From an uncultured Clostridia bacterium (lineage in GTDB: Bacteria; Bacillota; Clostridia; UBA1381), in contig CAKSOE010000007.1 of the NCBI GenBank assembly GCA_934476675.1, positions 1-64,000 of the forward strand: DNA of 64,000 nucleotides. Reading direction: 5' to 3'. Of the stretch, positions 7,391 to 15,907 are shown one piece after another. The notes under the pieces are model-generated. The model worked only from the letters and a program-made list of their open reading frames with translations. It did not search any database and was not told the origin of the DNA. Both the position numbers and the translations under genes were made by a program. Positions within the stretch are counted from its first letter, which is position 1. Every line of letters starts with the position of its first letter.

Positions 7391-10300
7391 TTATGTGCCG
7401 GCTATTTTCAGCCGTGACGCCGGCAATAGCGGTTTTATTGTTTTATTATAGTGGAGCATAAAAGCCCGAATCTCATCCGCACCCGAAATATTCAGCCCCA
7501 AATCGCTGACGGAAATGTCGAGGACCGGCGTATCTATTTTGCGGATAACTTCTCTTTTTACGTCAATCATCCGTCCGTTTTTATAGCTTGCTGCCCAAAC
7601 CCATGCAGAAAGCCCGCCGTTGGAAGCGTGAATGTGATATTCACCTTTTTTGTCGGACAGCTGCAAAACAGGTTCTTCGGTAAGCTTCGGAATCGTTACC
7701 GTCTCTTCGTAAAGGCATACGTCGCAGACGTGACGGCCGATTCCGTCCTCAGTCAGAGTGGGTTTTTTAGGAAATACCATCTGATTGTAGCGATGCGGTA
7801 TCACGCGGAGCTTTTCGGAACAGTCCGGGCTCTCGCATTCCAGCCAATGACTTGTTTCGTCGTGCACATATGAGCTGTTGACAAAGGAGCAGACATGCGT
7901 CAGCGGCGCTATCGGTGCGGTTTGTTCATTCCAGCAGCCGGCTTGCGAGCAGATGCGTTTCTTCAAACCCGGCGCAGATGTTGTCGGCGCTATAACAGTT
8001 ACCCAATCGCCGTAGGTATGGCGAATATAGGAATTGTCGGAGCGTCCGCAAGCTTCGTCGGAGCAGGTATTCCAGTGCGCAATGCCGTCATGCGCCACCA
8101 CAGTGAAGTTATGTGTATGCGGTGCGGTAAGCTTGGGAATGCTCTGCTTTTGCCTTGTTAAACCGCAGTCGGCGCAGTAATAGGTCTGCTCGCCCTCGGC
8201 GTCAGCCGTAGGCTCCTTGGTGGTTTTCCAATAACCCGGTGTGTGCGACTGCAAATAAAATTCCTCGTGACAGTTTTTGCACAGTACCATATGTCTGTCT
8301 GTCCGACTGCCTGTATATGCCACACTATTTCTGTACTCATAAGACGAGGTGTCGTGCTGCGGAGTAATGCAAATCGGCTTGGACTGCACCGTGCCGCCGT
8401 CGCCGGTAACAACGCAGGCAAACATAAATTCATCCTCATATTGCAAAACCTCGCCGCACATTGCGTCATACAGTCCAACGGTCAGCGTATCGGTTTTTGT
8501 GCCCGCATGGCCGTTTACGGGGTCTTCCGTTATGTCACGGATATTAGATAACTTAACATTTCCGTTGGAATCGTAATAAGCGCGGTACCACTGATAAGTA
8601 AGATTATTGCCTCGTGCCTTGACCGAGAGCTTAACGAAGTTTTCGTCATCACGTCCGTGACGGTAAGTCGGCTTCGGGTCTGTTGTCTGCCATGTGATGC
8701 GCACGGGACGGATTCTTCCGCAGGAAACGCAGGCATCGCCGTGACGCCAGTCGTGTGCGCCGATATTCACGCGCTTGCCGCCATCGGGGCAATTCGAGTT
8801 TGAGCAGATCTTCCAGTGCTGAGTTTCGTTCATCTGCCATTCAGCTGTTTCGTGCGGCAGGTTGATAAAGAACCACACGTTGCTGTTGTAATATGCCTCA
8901 TAATTTCCAAGCTCGTTGTGCGCACGCAGGATAAACTCGTATCTGCCGCACTGACCGTACAAGTGCTTGAACAGCCGCTGGCACTCCGGCTCCTGTAAAT
9001 CCAAAATAACGCTGTCTTTTGTATAGGTTACCAGCTGCTGGGCATACATATTCCAATACGGCGTGCTCTGCTGCGGATTTATCTTCATGCCCGTTTCGGG
9101 GTCGATAATCGACATTTTTACATTTTCTCCGCATAACAGTGTATACGGAATTACCAGCTTTTCGCCGAACACTGCCGTAAATTCGTCCGCAGCGTAATAT
9201 TTTTCTTTGCCGTTGACATAAGTAAGGTAGTCCCATTCAAGATCTTTTCCGCCGACCGTATCGATTCCCGGTGCGGCAATTTTCTTATAATAACAGTTCA
9301 AAGCGCCGCAGGCATAGGGGTTCTTCGAGAAATCGTGCGTTGTTTTTGTTCCGGCTTTTACATCGCCGCAAAGGCTGCATTGCCTCCAGTGATGCGTTGC
9401 GTCATAAATCAGCACTTCACTGCCTTCGCACGTTCCGTTTACGCAGGCGGACGAAACGCTGTTTGTTTTTCTCAAAAAGTATCCGCAGTCAAGGCAGTTG
9501 GAATGTACGATTGCGATAGGTTTCCCGAAAACTTCGGAAAAGTTTTCACGAACCCATTCTCCGAATCTGTGTCTGTTTCGGTTCATCGCCATACCGCAAT
9601 AGGTGCAGGTCTGATAATGCCTGTTGGCGTCCTCCTCTATATAGGTGTTTCCCGCCGTATGCGTGTGTGCGCCGTGATCGCATTTCGAGAAACAGGTTTC
9701 GTGCGATGTGCAATAGTGGTCAATCCATTTCGGGTCGCTCGGACACATATCTTCACCGCAGGAGCAGGGCGTCGCCGCCTTGCAGCAGGCAAGGCACTTG
9801 CCGCAGTAGTGGCACATTTCGCCGGGCGCAAAGCAATTATTGCACGTTTGGCAAAAATGCTTGCTCCATCCCGAGGAGCCCGGGCAAACGTGCGTGTGCG
9901 TACAATTCTCCTGCGCGCGCATTTTATCGCAGCAGCCGGCACAGCCGCCGCAGACGTCACACAAAACCTCCACGCAGCCGTCGTGCAGGTCGCAGAAATG
10001 GTTTCTCCACTCGTCGCTCTCAACGCAGACACCGTGGTTGCATCCGGCAAAGTCGGCATTATTCAGACAACAGTCCAGACAATAGCCGCAGTCGGGACAG
10101 AATTCGTTTTCTTCAAAGCAGTCGCCGCAGCCGCTGCAGCGGTGACCCTCCGCATCCCAGTCTGCGCTTTCCGTGCATATGCCGTGTTCACAGCCGTTCC
10201 CATGACTTTCAATAAGGCAGCACCCCGTGCAAAGACCGCAGTCGTCGCACATCTCATCTTCCTCAAAGCAGTTTTCGCAGGATTGACAGCGGTGAGAATA

Positions 10301-11329
10301 ATCGTCCCAGTCACTGCTTTCCACGCATATACCGTGGTAGCAGCCGTTTTCTTCGCTGGTGTTGCGGCAGCATTCCTCGCATTTCTCACATTCATAGCAG
10401 AAAATTTCACACGAGCTGCAGTAATCTCCGCAATCCGAACACAGTATGTTGCCTTCGTAGTTGCACTGATTACAGTTTTCACAAATCCACTCCCAGCAAA
10501 GATTACAGTGATCCCCGTCCTCGCAGCGTCTGTCGTATTCTTCGGGGCAGGCGTCGCAGTTGGGGCAAATATCGCTCGGCTCCCAGTCGCTGCAAAAACC
10601 GCAGCTGGCGCAGTTTGCACAGAGTCTATCGTCTTTTTCGACGCAATTGTCGCACAGTTCGCAGGTACTGTGGTATTCATATGTACAGCTGTTACATTCC
10701 GTACAGTGTTCTGACGACCAGCAGTCCTTACACCTGCCGCATTCCAGGCAGATGACGCCGTCCGGAATACAGTTGATGCACCTTTCGCAGTCGAGGCAGA
10801 ATTCGTCGTCGGATTTACATTGGTTGCAGGAGGACAGACATCCCTGGCAAACGATTTCCAGACAGCACGCGAGAGTTGCACGGCAGGTCTTGCACATATC
10901 CTCCTCCTCAAGATCTCCCTCGCCGTAAAGGCAAGTCAGACAGGCGTCGCAGTATGGGCAAATAGCGCCGTTCGTCTGCCGGCAGTCTTCGCATATATGA
11001 CAGTCGCTGCAGATATCCCTGCCGCACTCTCCGCAATATTTGCAGTGTTCGTTTTCGCCGCAGGATATACAATTCCAGCACTCAGTGCAGTATTCGTTTT
11101 CGCTCATTTCTGAAAAACATTCTCCGCAGCTGTGGCAATGAGTGATTTCAAAACAGTCGCTTCTGCAGTCCTCCGTACAGCGGCCGCAGCTGCCGCAGCA
11201 ATAGCTGTCCCAATGGTAGTGACCGCAGCTGCCGCAGTTCTGACCGTCGGCATAGTCCGCAATCGCCGTAAGCGGCAAAAGCGTCATCAACATAATAAAT
11301 ACCATACACAGTGACAAAAATTTCTTCAT
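7391..11329 (-). CDS. giant secreted cysteine-rich repeat protein
   Basis: About 1312 residues. The signal peptide is MKKFLSLCMVFIMLMTLL... ending near LTAIA. From about residue 30 to 565 there are roughly 115 cysteines in dense CxxCxxC runs. The second half of that zone settles into a repeat of about 50 residues with the pattern CxHGxC-ES-xW...HRCxxCxxCF-EE-xCxxCGxCxxCC, seen about five times. The C-terminal half has spaced HW..C..C modules (HHWRQCSLCGD, HWNTCSDEACG, HWLECESPDC) separated by beta-rich stretches. ATG at 11329 is chosen; an overlapping TTG at 11335 is possible. The stop of the upstream zinc-ribbon gene overlaps this start, so the two are translationally coupled. I recognise no named family. 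Extracellular metal binding or disulfide-braced repeats are both possible. Confidence 0.85.
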   Translation of the reverse strand: MKKFLSLCMVFIMLMTLLPLTAIADYADGQNCGSCGHYHWDSYCCGSCGRCTEDCRSDCFEITHCHSCGECFSEMSENEYCTECWNCISCGENEHCKYCGECGRDICSDCHICEDCRQTNGAICPYCDACLTCLYGEGDLEEEDMCKTCRATLACCLEIVCQGCLSSCNQCKSDDEFCLDCERCINCIPDGVICLECGRCKDCWSSEHCTECNSCTYEYHSTCELCDNCVEKDDRLCANCASCGFCSDWEPSDICPNCDACPEEYDRRCEDGDHCNLCWEWICENCNQCNYEGNILCSDCGDYCSSCEIFCYECEKCEECCRNTSEENGCYHGICVESSDWDDYSHRCQSCENCFEEDEMCDDCGLCTGCCLIESHGNGCEHGICTESADWDAEGHRCSGCGDCFEENEFCPDCGYCLDCCLNNADFAGCNHGVCVESDEWRNHFCDLHDGCVEVLCDVCGGCAGCCDKMRAQENCTHTHVCPGSSGWSKHFCQTCNNCFAPGEMCHYCGKCLACCKAATPCSCGEDMCPSDPKWIDHYCTSHETCFSKCDHGAHTHTAGNTYIEEDANRHYQTCTYCGMAMNRNRHRFGEWVRENFSEVFGKPIAIVHSNCLDCGYFLRKTNSVSSACVNGTCEGSEVLIYDATHHWRQCSLCGDVKAGTKTTHDFSKNPYACGALNCYYKKIAAPGIDTVGGKDLEWDYLTYVNGKEKYYAADEFTAVFGEKLVIPYTLLCGENVKMSIIDPETGMKINPQQSTPYWNMYAQQLVTYTKDSVILDLQEPECQRLFKHLYGQCGRYEFILRAHNELGNYEAYYNSNVWFFINLPHETAEWQMNETQHWKICSNSNCPDGGKRVNIGAHDWRHGDACVSCGRIRPVRITWQTTDPKPTYRHGRDDENFVKLSVKARGNNLTYQWYRAYYDSNGNVKLSNIRDITEDPVNGHAGTKTDTLTVGLYDAMCGEVLQYEDEFMFACVVTGDGGTVQSKPICITPQHDTSSYEYRNSVAYTGSRTDRHMVLCKNCHEEFYLQSHTPGYWKTTKEPTADAEGEQTYYCADCGLTRQKQSIPKLTAPHTHNFTVVAHDGIAHWNTCSDEACGRSDNSYIRHTYGDWVTVIAPTTSAPGLKKRICSQAGCWNEQTAPIAPLTHVCSFVNSSYVHDETSHWLECESPDCSEKLRVIPHRYNQMVFPKKPTLTEDGIGRHVCDVCLYEETVTIPKLTEEPVLQLSDKKGEYHIHASNGGLSAWVWAASYKNGRMIDVKREVIRKIDTPVLDISVSDLGLNISGADEIRAFMLHYNKTIKPLLPASRLKIAGT

Positions 11330-11331
11330 AA

Positions 11332-11619
11332 TCAAATCGCCTCTCTTTCATTATTTTGTTTCGCTCCGCACATGGGGCAATACTCCGCATCATTAGGGAG
11401 AACATTTTCGCATTTGGTGCAGCAACGATGCTTTGCTTTGTAAATATCAAAAACTGTTTCCTCCGGCAGTTTTGTCTGACAAACTTTGCAAAACTTGTTT
11501 TTTGCAGCCTGCGCATTTCCGCAGCACGGGCAGATTTTAAACCTTTTCATATTTTTGGTGCCAAAACCGAAATGCTCCAAAACATCTTTTCTTAACGGTC
11601 TATATCTCGTCACTCTCAT
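11332..11619 (-). CDS. small double zinc-ribbon protein
   Basis: The 95-residue cytoplasmic protein has two treble-clef or zinc-ribbon modules: CPCCGNAQAAKNKFCKVC and CTKCENVLPNDAEYCPMCG. The ATG at 11619 has GGAGG five bases upstream and lies inside the end of the preceding gene (20-base overlap). The TGA stop falls within a base or two of the start of the giant Cys-rich gene. This tight packing suggests the three proteins are made together. Zinc-ribbon modules of this kind usually bind proteins or nucleic acid; nothing here says which. Confidence 0.75.
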   Translation of the reverse strand: MRVTRYRPLRKDVLEHFGFGTKNMKRFKICPCCGNAQAAKNKFCKVCQTKLPEETVFDIYKAKHRCCTKCENVLPNDAEYCPMCGAKQNNEREAI

Positions 11620-11983
11620 CAGCTCCTCCATATAATAGTTTTTTGCCGCATACAAAGCAAATTATATCTCCGTTTTTTGCTTTTGCGCCGCAGTGCTTGC
11701 AATACTTTGCTCCTTCCTCAAGAGGAGCACAATTCACGCACATAAGCATATCCGGATTATATACAATCGAATCGACCCATCTGCCGCACAAGTGGCATAA
11801 ATTAAAATTTTTCTTGCCCTCCGCTTCCCATGCCGCCGAAAGCTCTGCCTCGAAATCGTCTGCATAATACGTTCCTGTGGTACAGACAAGCATTCCCGAC
11901 AATTCGCAGAAAAAGCTGTAACGGTTTCCGCCCTGTGACGGAATAATTTTGTATGCAGCCGTTTTATGCTTCTCATTTATCAT
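11600..11983 (-). CDS. small zinc-ribbon protein
   Basis: A 127-residue protein with an N-terminal beta-rich stretch (YKIIPSQGGNRYSFFCELSG) followed by cysteine pairs CHLCG, CVNC and CKHCGAKAKNGDIICFVCG near the C-terminus. The end is a typical double zinc-ribbon. The start at 11983 is chosen because AGAGGAGG lies eight bases upstream; the open frame continues upstream for 30 codons without an RBS. It is the first gene of the minus-strand cluster that includes the giant Cys-rich protein. No signal peptide, so probably cytoplasmic. Confidence 0.72.
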   Translation of the reverse strand: MINEKHKTAAYKIIPSQGGNRYSFFCELSGMLVCTTGTYYADDFEAELSAAWEAEGKKNFNLCHLCGRWVDSIVYNPDMLMCVNCAPLEEGAKYCKHCGAKAKNGDIICFVCGKKLLYGGADESDEI

Positions 11984-12437
11984 ACGCCTCGCCTCCTCTC
12001 TGAAAAACTTATAAACCCGTTTCTTTTGCACAAACCTACGCAAATTATCCGCAAGCCGTTGACTAATTGCCAAAAATGTGATATACTCGTGTTGGATATG
12101 TCTGCTAAAAAGGAACCCGTCTTTTTATTTAAGAAACTGCGATTACTTTATAATAGGTTGAAACACATACGTAAAAGAACGCCCCTTTATCTTTTTTTGC
12201 AGATAATTCTTTCCGGTGCTGCAAATTGTTGTTTTTACATATTTTCATTATACATAGAAATATCTTTTTGTCCCCATACTTTTTGCCAAAAGTATAGGAT
12301 GAATTTCAAAAGAATTTAAGTTTTTTTGAAAAAGTAGGGGAAAAAGTATAGGATTGATTACATCTGTTGGCAACTTACCGGCATAAAACAGGAGAAACGG
12401 AAAAAATCATCAAATCATATCACGGAGGAATCTAAAT
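11984..12437. other. intergenic region with long leader before the solute-binding gene
   Basis: The 454-base gap holds no convincing gene. A promoter at 12059-12087 fires rightward and would give a leader of about 340 bases before the ATG at 12438. The leader contains a perfect hairpin (ATACTTTT tgcc AAAAGTAT, about 12276-12295) and a direct repeat AAAGTATAGGAT near 12288 and 12342. I recognise no known riboswitch class. The leftward gene at 11983 must also start in this gap, but I see no clear promoter for it. Confidence 0.4.
12059..12087 (+). promoter_or_regulatory. sigma-A-type promoter
   Basis: TTGACT (12059-12064) and TATACT (12082-12087) are separated by 17 bases. It points to the solute-binding protein gene at 12438 across a leader of about 340 bases. 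Confidence 0.55.
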
Positions 12438-13760
12438 ATGAAATCAGCAAGAAAATTGTTTTTGCTTTTACTCATTTTCAGCATATCAATATGCTGCCTT
12501 TCCGGCTGCAAAAAATCGGAACTTGATAAAAACAAACCCGTTACGCTTACAATGTGGCACGTTTACGGAGAACAAGCGGATTCGCCGATGAATCGGCTTA
12601 TTGACGAATTTAACGAGACAGTTGGCATGGAAAAAGGCATTATTATCAATGTCACGGCAATGTCGAATGCCTCCAAAATAGGCGAAAAACTGCTTGACGC
12701 ACATAATAAGATTCCCGGTTCCGCCGAAATGCCCGACCTTTTCTTTGCACACAAAAGCAATGCGCTGGAGCTTGGAACGGATTGTTTACTTGACTGGAAC
12801 GAATATTTTTCCGAAAAAGAGCTTTCGGCATACGTTCCGGGGTTTTTGGAGGACGGCACGGCAGACGGAAAGCTGTCCGTGTTCCCGGTGTCCAAATCCA
12901 CCCATCTTTTGTTTATCGCCGGCGGTCAGTTTGAACGCTTTTCAGCCGATACGGGCGTTACATATGAAGCACTGTCCACATGGGATGGGTTTTTCGATGC
13001 TGCCGCGAAATATTATGACTGGTCGGGCGGAAAACCGTTCTGCGCTCTTGATTATCCGCTGCGCGCCATTGAGCTTGCGGCTACGGAAAGCGGCGCAGGA
13101 AATATTTTTGCCGACAACGGATTCTATGACCCGTCAAACGTGATTTTTAAGCAAACCTTCATGAAATTTGCGGATTCGTTTGCAAAAGGGCATATTATGC
13201 TTTCAAATCTCTATTCAAACACACAGGTTATGACAGGCGAGGTTGTAGCAGGCATAGGCTCGTCCGCCGCAATTCTTTACTATAACGATACCGTAACATA
13301 TGAGGACGGAACGAGTGAGCCGATGGATCTGGAGATACTGCCGCTGCCCGTAGAAAACAAAAAAAAGCCGTATATTACGCAAGCCGGAGTCGGTCTTTGC
13401 GCATATAAGTCGTCAAGTCAAAAAGCAGAGGCGGCAGTGATTTTTGCCAAATGGCTTACCGAACCGGAGAGAAATCTTGAGTTCGTATGCCAAACCGGTT
13501 ATATGCCGGTTACAAACGGTTCGTTTGATAAAATAGATAACTATAGCTTTAAAAATTCCGATTACAAAAACCTCTATTCGATACTGAAAAAAGTGAAGGA
13601 CAGCTCGGAGGTTTTATCGGAACAGCAAAGTCCCGAATATTACAGCAGAGTTTACGCATTTTATGATTATTTGAGAAACGAACAGAAACGTTTTATGTTA
13701 AGCAACGCACCAACCGAAACGCTTTCTGACGGACTTTGGCAAAAGCTCTTTGAAAAGTAG
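12438..13760 (+). CDS. extracellular solute-binding lipoprotein (sugar-type, family 1)
   Basis: The signal peptide ends in the lipobox CLSGC, with Cys24 as lipid anchor. The start of the mature domain, VTLTMWHVYGEQADSP, and the two-lobe layout over 440 residues fit the extracellular solute-binding family 1 of carbohydrate ABC transporters. No permease or ATPase gene is next to it. The next gene, 13 bases downstream, is a membrane-anchored LuxR-type regulator, so this protein may deliver a ligand signal rather than feed a transporter (inference). RBS GGAGG precedes the ATG. The ligand cannot be told from the sequence; use of a separately encoded permease is an alternative. Confidence 0.88.
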   Translation: MKSARKLFLLLLIFSISICCLSGCKKSELDKNKPVTLTMWHVYGEQADSPMNRLIDEFNETVGMEKGIIINVTAMSNASKIGEKLLDAHNKIPGSAEMPDLFFAHKSNALELGTDCLLDWNEYFSEKELSAYVPGFLEDGTADGKLSVFPVSKSTHLLFIAGGQFERFSADTGVTYEALSTWDGFFDAAAKYYDWSGGKPFCALDYPLRAIELAATESGAGNIFADNGFYDPSNVIFKQTFMKFADSFAKGHIMLSNLYSNTQVMTGEVVAGIGSSAAILYYNDTVTYEDGTSEPMDLEILPLPVENKKKPYITQAGVGLCAYKSSSQKAEAAVIFAKWLTEPERNLEFVCQTGYMPVTNGSFDKIDNYSFKNSDYKNLYSILKKVKDSSEVLSEQQSPEYYSRVYAFYDYLRNEQKRFMLSNAPTETLSDGLWQKLFEK

Positions 13761-13773
13761 ACAGGGGATTGTT

Positions 13774-15387
13774 ATGCAAATATCGTTAATTAAGAAAAAA
13801 CAATCTATGCAAAAAAAACTGTTTGGATATATGTTTATCCTGGCAATTATTTTATTGCTTATGTTTGCATCTTTTCTTTTTCTGTTCGGACGCTTTTCGA
13901 CAACTGAAGATAAAATGTCGGATATATTAAGCCTTCAGATTGAGTTTTTCAACCGGGAAATGACATCTTACTACAACGATATTACCTTGCGCGGCGCACA
14001 GCTTTCCGAAAAAGCCGCACAGCTTACGGAGAAGTATCTTAATGCGGAAAGGATAGATTTTCGCAGCGTTCAAAATTCTTCTTTGCATATTAACTCTCTG
14101 GAGGAAGGTTATATTGATTTGTTGAAAGAGGAGCTTTTAAAGGCAAACTGCTCCGGTGCGTTTATTCTGCTTAATGCGTCTCAAACAGGCACAAACGGTT
14201 CAAAAGCAGGTGTGTATCTTAATCAGGATTTGTTCGGAACAACGGACAAAGATACAATGCTCCTTTACAGAGGAAATGTTAAGGCTGCAATAAACAAAGG
14301 TATTATGCCTCACAGAAAATGGCATTTGGAATTTAACTCTGCGGGATTTCCGAATTTTGAGGAAATTCTTTCGAATACCGCTGAGCCGCTTGAAAAAGCC
14401 TCTCACATCTGCAATATTATAACCCTTCCGGGGACGTCAGAGCGTGTTATGCTCGTTGCGCTTCCGATCAGAGGTACTGAAGGCAGCGTTTACGGAATAT
14501 GTGGATTTGAAGTAAACGAAAGTGTTTTTAAGTATTTACACGCACAGCCGTCCACGCTTCAGCACATAACCTGTATCTTCTCGCGCTCGGACGATACAGA
14601 AATCAACATCAGAGAGAGTCTGAGCTGCGGAGCGAAAAGCGGATATTTCCTTTCCCCGAGGGATTCACTTAAAATTAAGCCTTTGAAAAAGGGTCTTGTC
14701 GCCCTGAAAAACGAATACGGGGCATATATTGGCATGACAAGAAACACTGTTCTCTATTCCGAGAATACGCCCTATTCGGTTACGGTTATGATGCCGTATG
14801 CAGATTATTCCAGGCTGGAAACGAAAAATACCGTGCAGCTGATACTCATAATTCTTATTTCGGGATTTGCAGTTTTAAGCCTGAGCTTGTATTTTTCAAA
14901 AAGATTTATCTTTCCGATAAAAGAATCGCTTGACAAAATTAAACAATCCGGAAAATTGCAGGCCGAAGAAAGCCAAAGCGGTCTTTTTGAAATAGACGAT
15001 TTGTTTGCTTTTCTTTCTCAAAAAGACATCGAACACCAAAAATCGATAGACGATCTTTCCGAAAAAAACGAGCAGTCACAAAGTGAGATTGAGTGTATTA
15101 GAAACGAAAATAAGCGCCTGATAAAAGAGCATAAAAATATCATTGTACAGGACGATTACGATCATTTCTGCTCAGGTATACGCAGCCTTACTCCCAAGGA
15201 GCGGGAAATATTTGATCTGTATCTGGCCGGGAAAACCGTTCCTGAAATTATACAGATTATAGAAGTCAAGGAAAGCACGCTAAAATACCACAACGGCAAT
15301 ATTTACAGTAAACTTGGCGTTTCCTCAAAAAAGCAGCTTCTTAATTTTGCGGCAATTTATATGAAAAAGACACACGACAGCACGTAA
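13774..15387 (+). CDS. membrane-spanning sensor with C-terminal LuxR-type HTH
   Basis: The 537-residue protein has a transmembrane helix at about residues 17-39 and an extracellular region of about 315 residues with Cache-like character. A second helix lies near 355-375 (LILIILISGFAVLSLSLYF), then a linker beginning FPIKESLDKIKQ, a charged coiled coil, and a LuxR/GerE HTH at about residues 471-535 (LTPKEREIFDLYLAGKTVPEI...STLKYHNGNIYSKLGV). It should therefore bind DNA from the membrane as a one-component regulator. It forms a two-gene operon with the solute-binding lipoprotein. ATG at 13774 is chosen over an upstream TTG because AGGGG precedes it. The targets are unknown. Confidence 0.85.
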   Translation: MQISLIKKKQSMQKKLFGYMFILAIILLLMFASFLFLFGRFSTTEDKMSDILSLQIEFFNREMTSYYNDITLRGAQLSEKAAQLTEKYLNAERIDFRSVQNSSLHINSLEEGYIDLLKEELLKANCSGAFILLNASQTGTNGSKAGVYLNQDLFGTTDKDTMLLYRGNVKAAINKGIMPHRKWHLEFNSAGFPNFEEILSNTAEPLEKASHICNIITLPGTSERVMLVALPIRGTEGSVYGICGFEVNESVFKYLHAQPSTLQHITCIFSRSDDTEINIRESLSCGAKSGYFLSPRDSLKIKPLKKGLVALKNEYGAYIGMTRNTVLYSENTPYSVTVMMPYADYSRLETKNTVQLILIILISGFAVLSLSLYFSKRFIFPIKESLDKIKQSGKLQAEESQSGLFEIDDLFAFLSQKDIEHQKSIDDLSEKNEQSQSEIECIRNENKRLIKEHKNIIVQDDYDHFCSGIRSLTPKEREIFDLYLAGKTVPEIIQIIEVKESTLKYHNGNIYSKLGVSSKKQLLNFAAIYMKKTHDST

Positions 15388-15620
15388 TAGGTATGAAACT
15401 TTCTACATTTGATGGATTGCGCAAACTATACAACGTTTCGCCCAATTATCTCATAAGGTAGATTATACAAAATATGAGCTGTTTCGCTATATTGAAGAAT
15501 TTTTAAATAAATTATACGAGAAAACATTTATAAAGTGTCAAAAAAGCAATAATTCTTAAATAGCATTATATCGCATTATTTAATATTATCGCTATTATAA
15601 GGAAAATTATAAAGAAACAA

Positions 15621-15660
15621 CAAAAAGCAAGGGACTTTCAATTACTTGAAAATCCCTTGT
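15621..15660 (-). terminator. rho-independent terminator of tRNA-fMet
   Basis: On the minus strand a stem (CAAGGGA..TTTTCAA / TTGAAAG..TCCCTTG) directly follows the tRNA 3' end and is trailed by CTTTTTG. Confidence 0.8.
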
Positions 15661-15666
15661 TTGCTT

Positions 15667-15743
<77 letters not shown>

Positions 15744-15781
15744 ATATATTGAATTTACACTCTATCTCTAAGCGCTTATCT

Positions 15782-15810
15782 ATTATAACACTATTTAGCA
15801 TATATGTCAA
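15782..15810 (-). promoter_or_regulatory. consensus promoter of tRNA-fMet
   Basis: On the minus strand TTGACA (15805-15810) and TATAAT (15782-15787) are perfect sigma-A hexamers with a 17-base spacer, placing the transcript start about 30 bases before the tRNA. Confidence 0.9.
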
Positions 15811-15840
15811 GTGTTTTTTGATATTTTTATTAAATTTTTT

Positions 15841-15886
15841 ATCTGTCGGGAAATTGTCACTTTAAAAGCATAATTTCCCGACAGAT
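15841..15886. terminator. long inverted repeat after the GH88 gene
   Basis: Perfect 15-base arms (ATCTGTCGGGAAATT and its complement) flank a 16-base loop, about 20 bases past the GH88 stop codon. It is probably the terminator of that gene, though the T-run after the stem is weak on both strands. Confidence 0.6.
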
Positions 15887-15907
15887 AAATCTTGTTTTAA
15901 ACGGCTA

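Noticed and set aside
9335..10714. 459-codon open frame on the plus strand
   Set aside because: It is antisense to the Cys-rich repeat gene; the TGC/TGT-rich repeats suppress stop codons on the other strand. No RBS, no recognisable protein, and low-complexity Ala/Val content.
10063..10911. 282-codon frame on the minus strand
   Set aside because: Out-of-frame shadow of the same repeats. The Cys-rich frame has the signal peptide, start and tight coupling to its neighbour.
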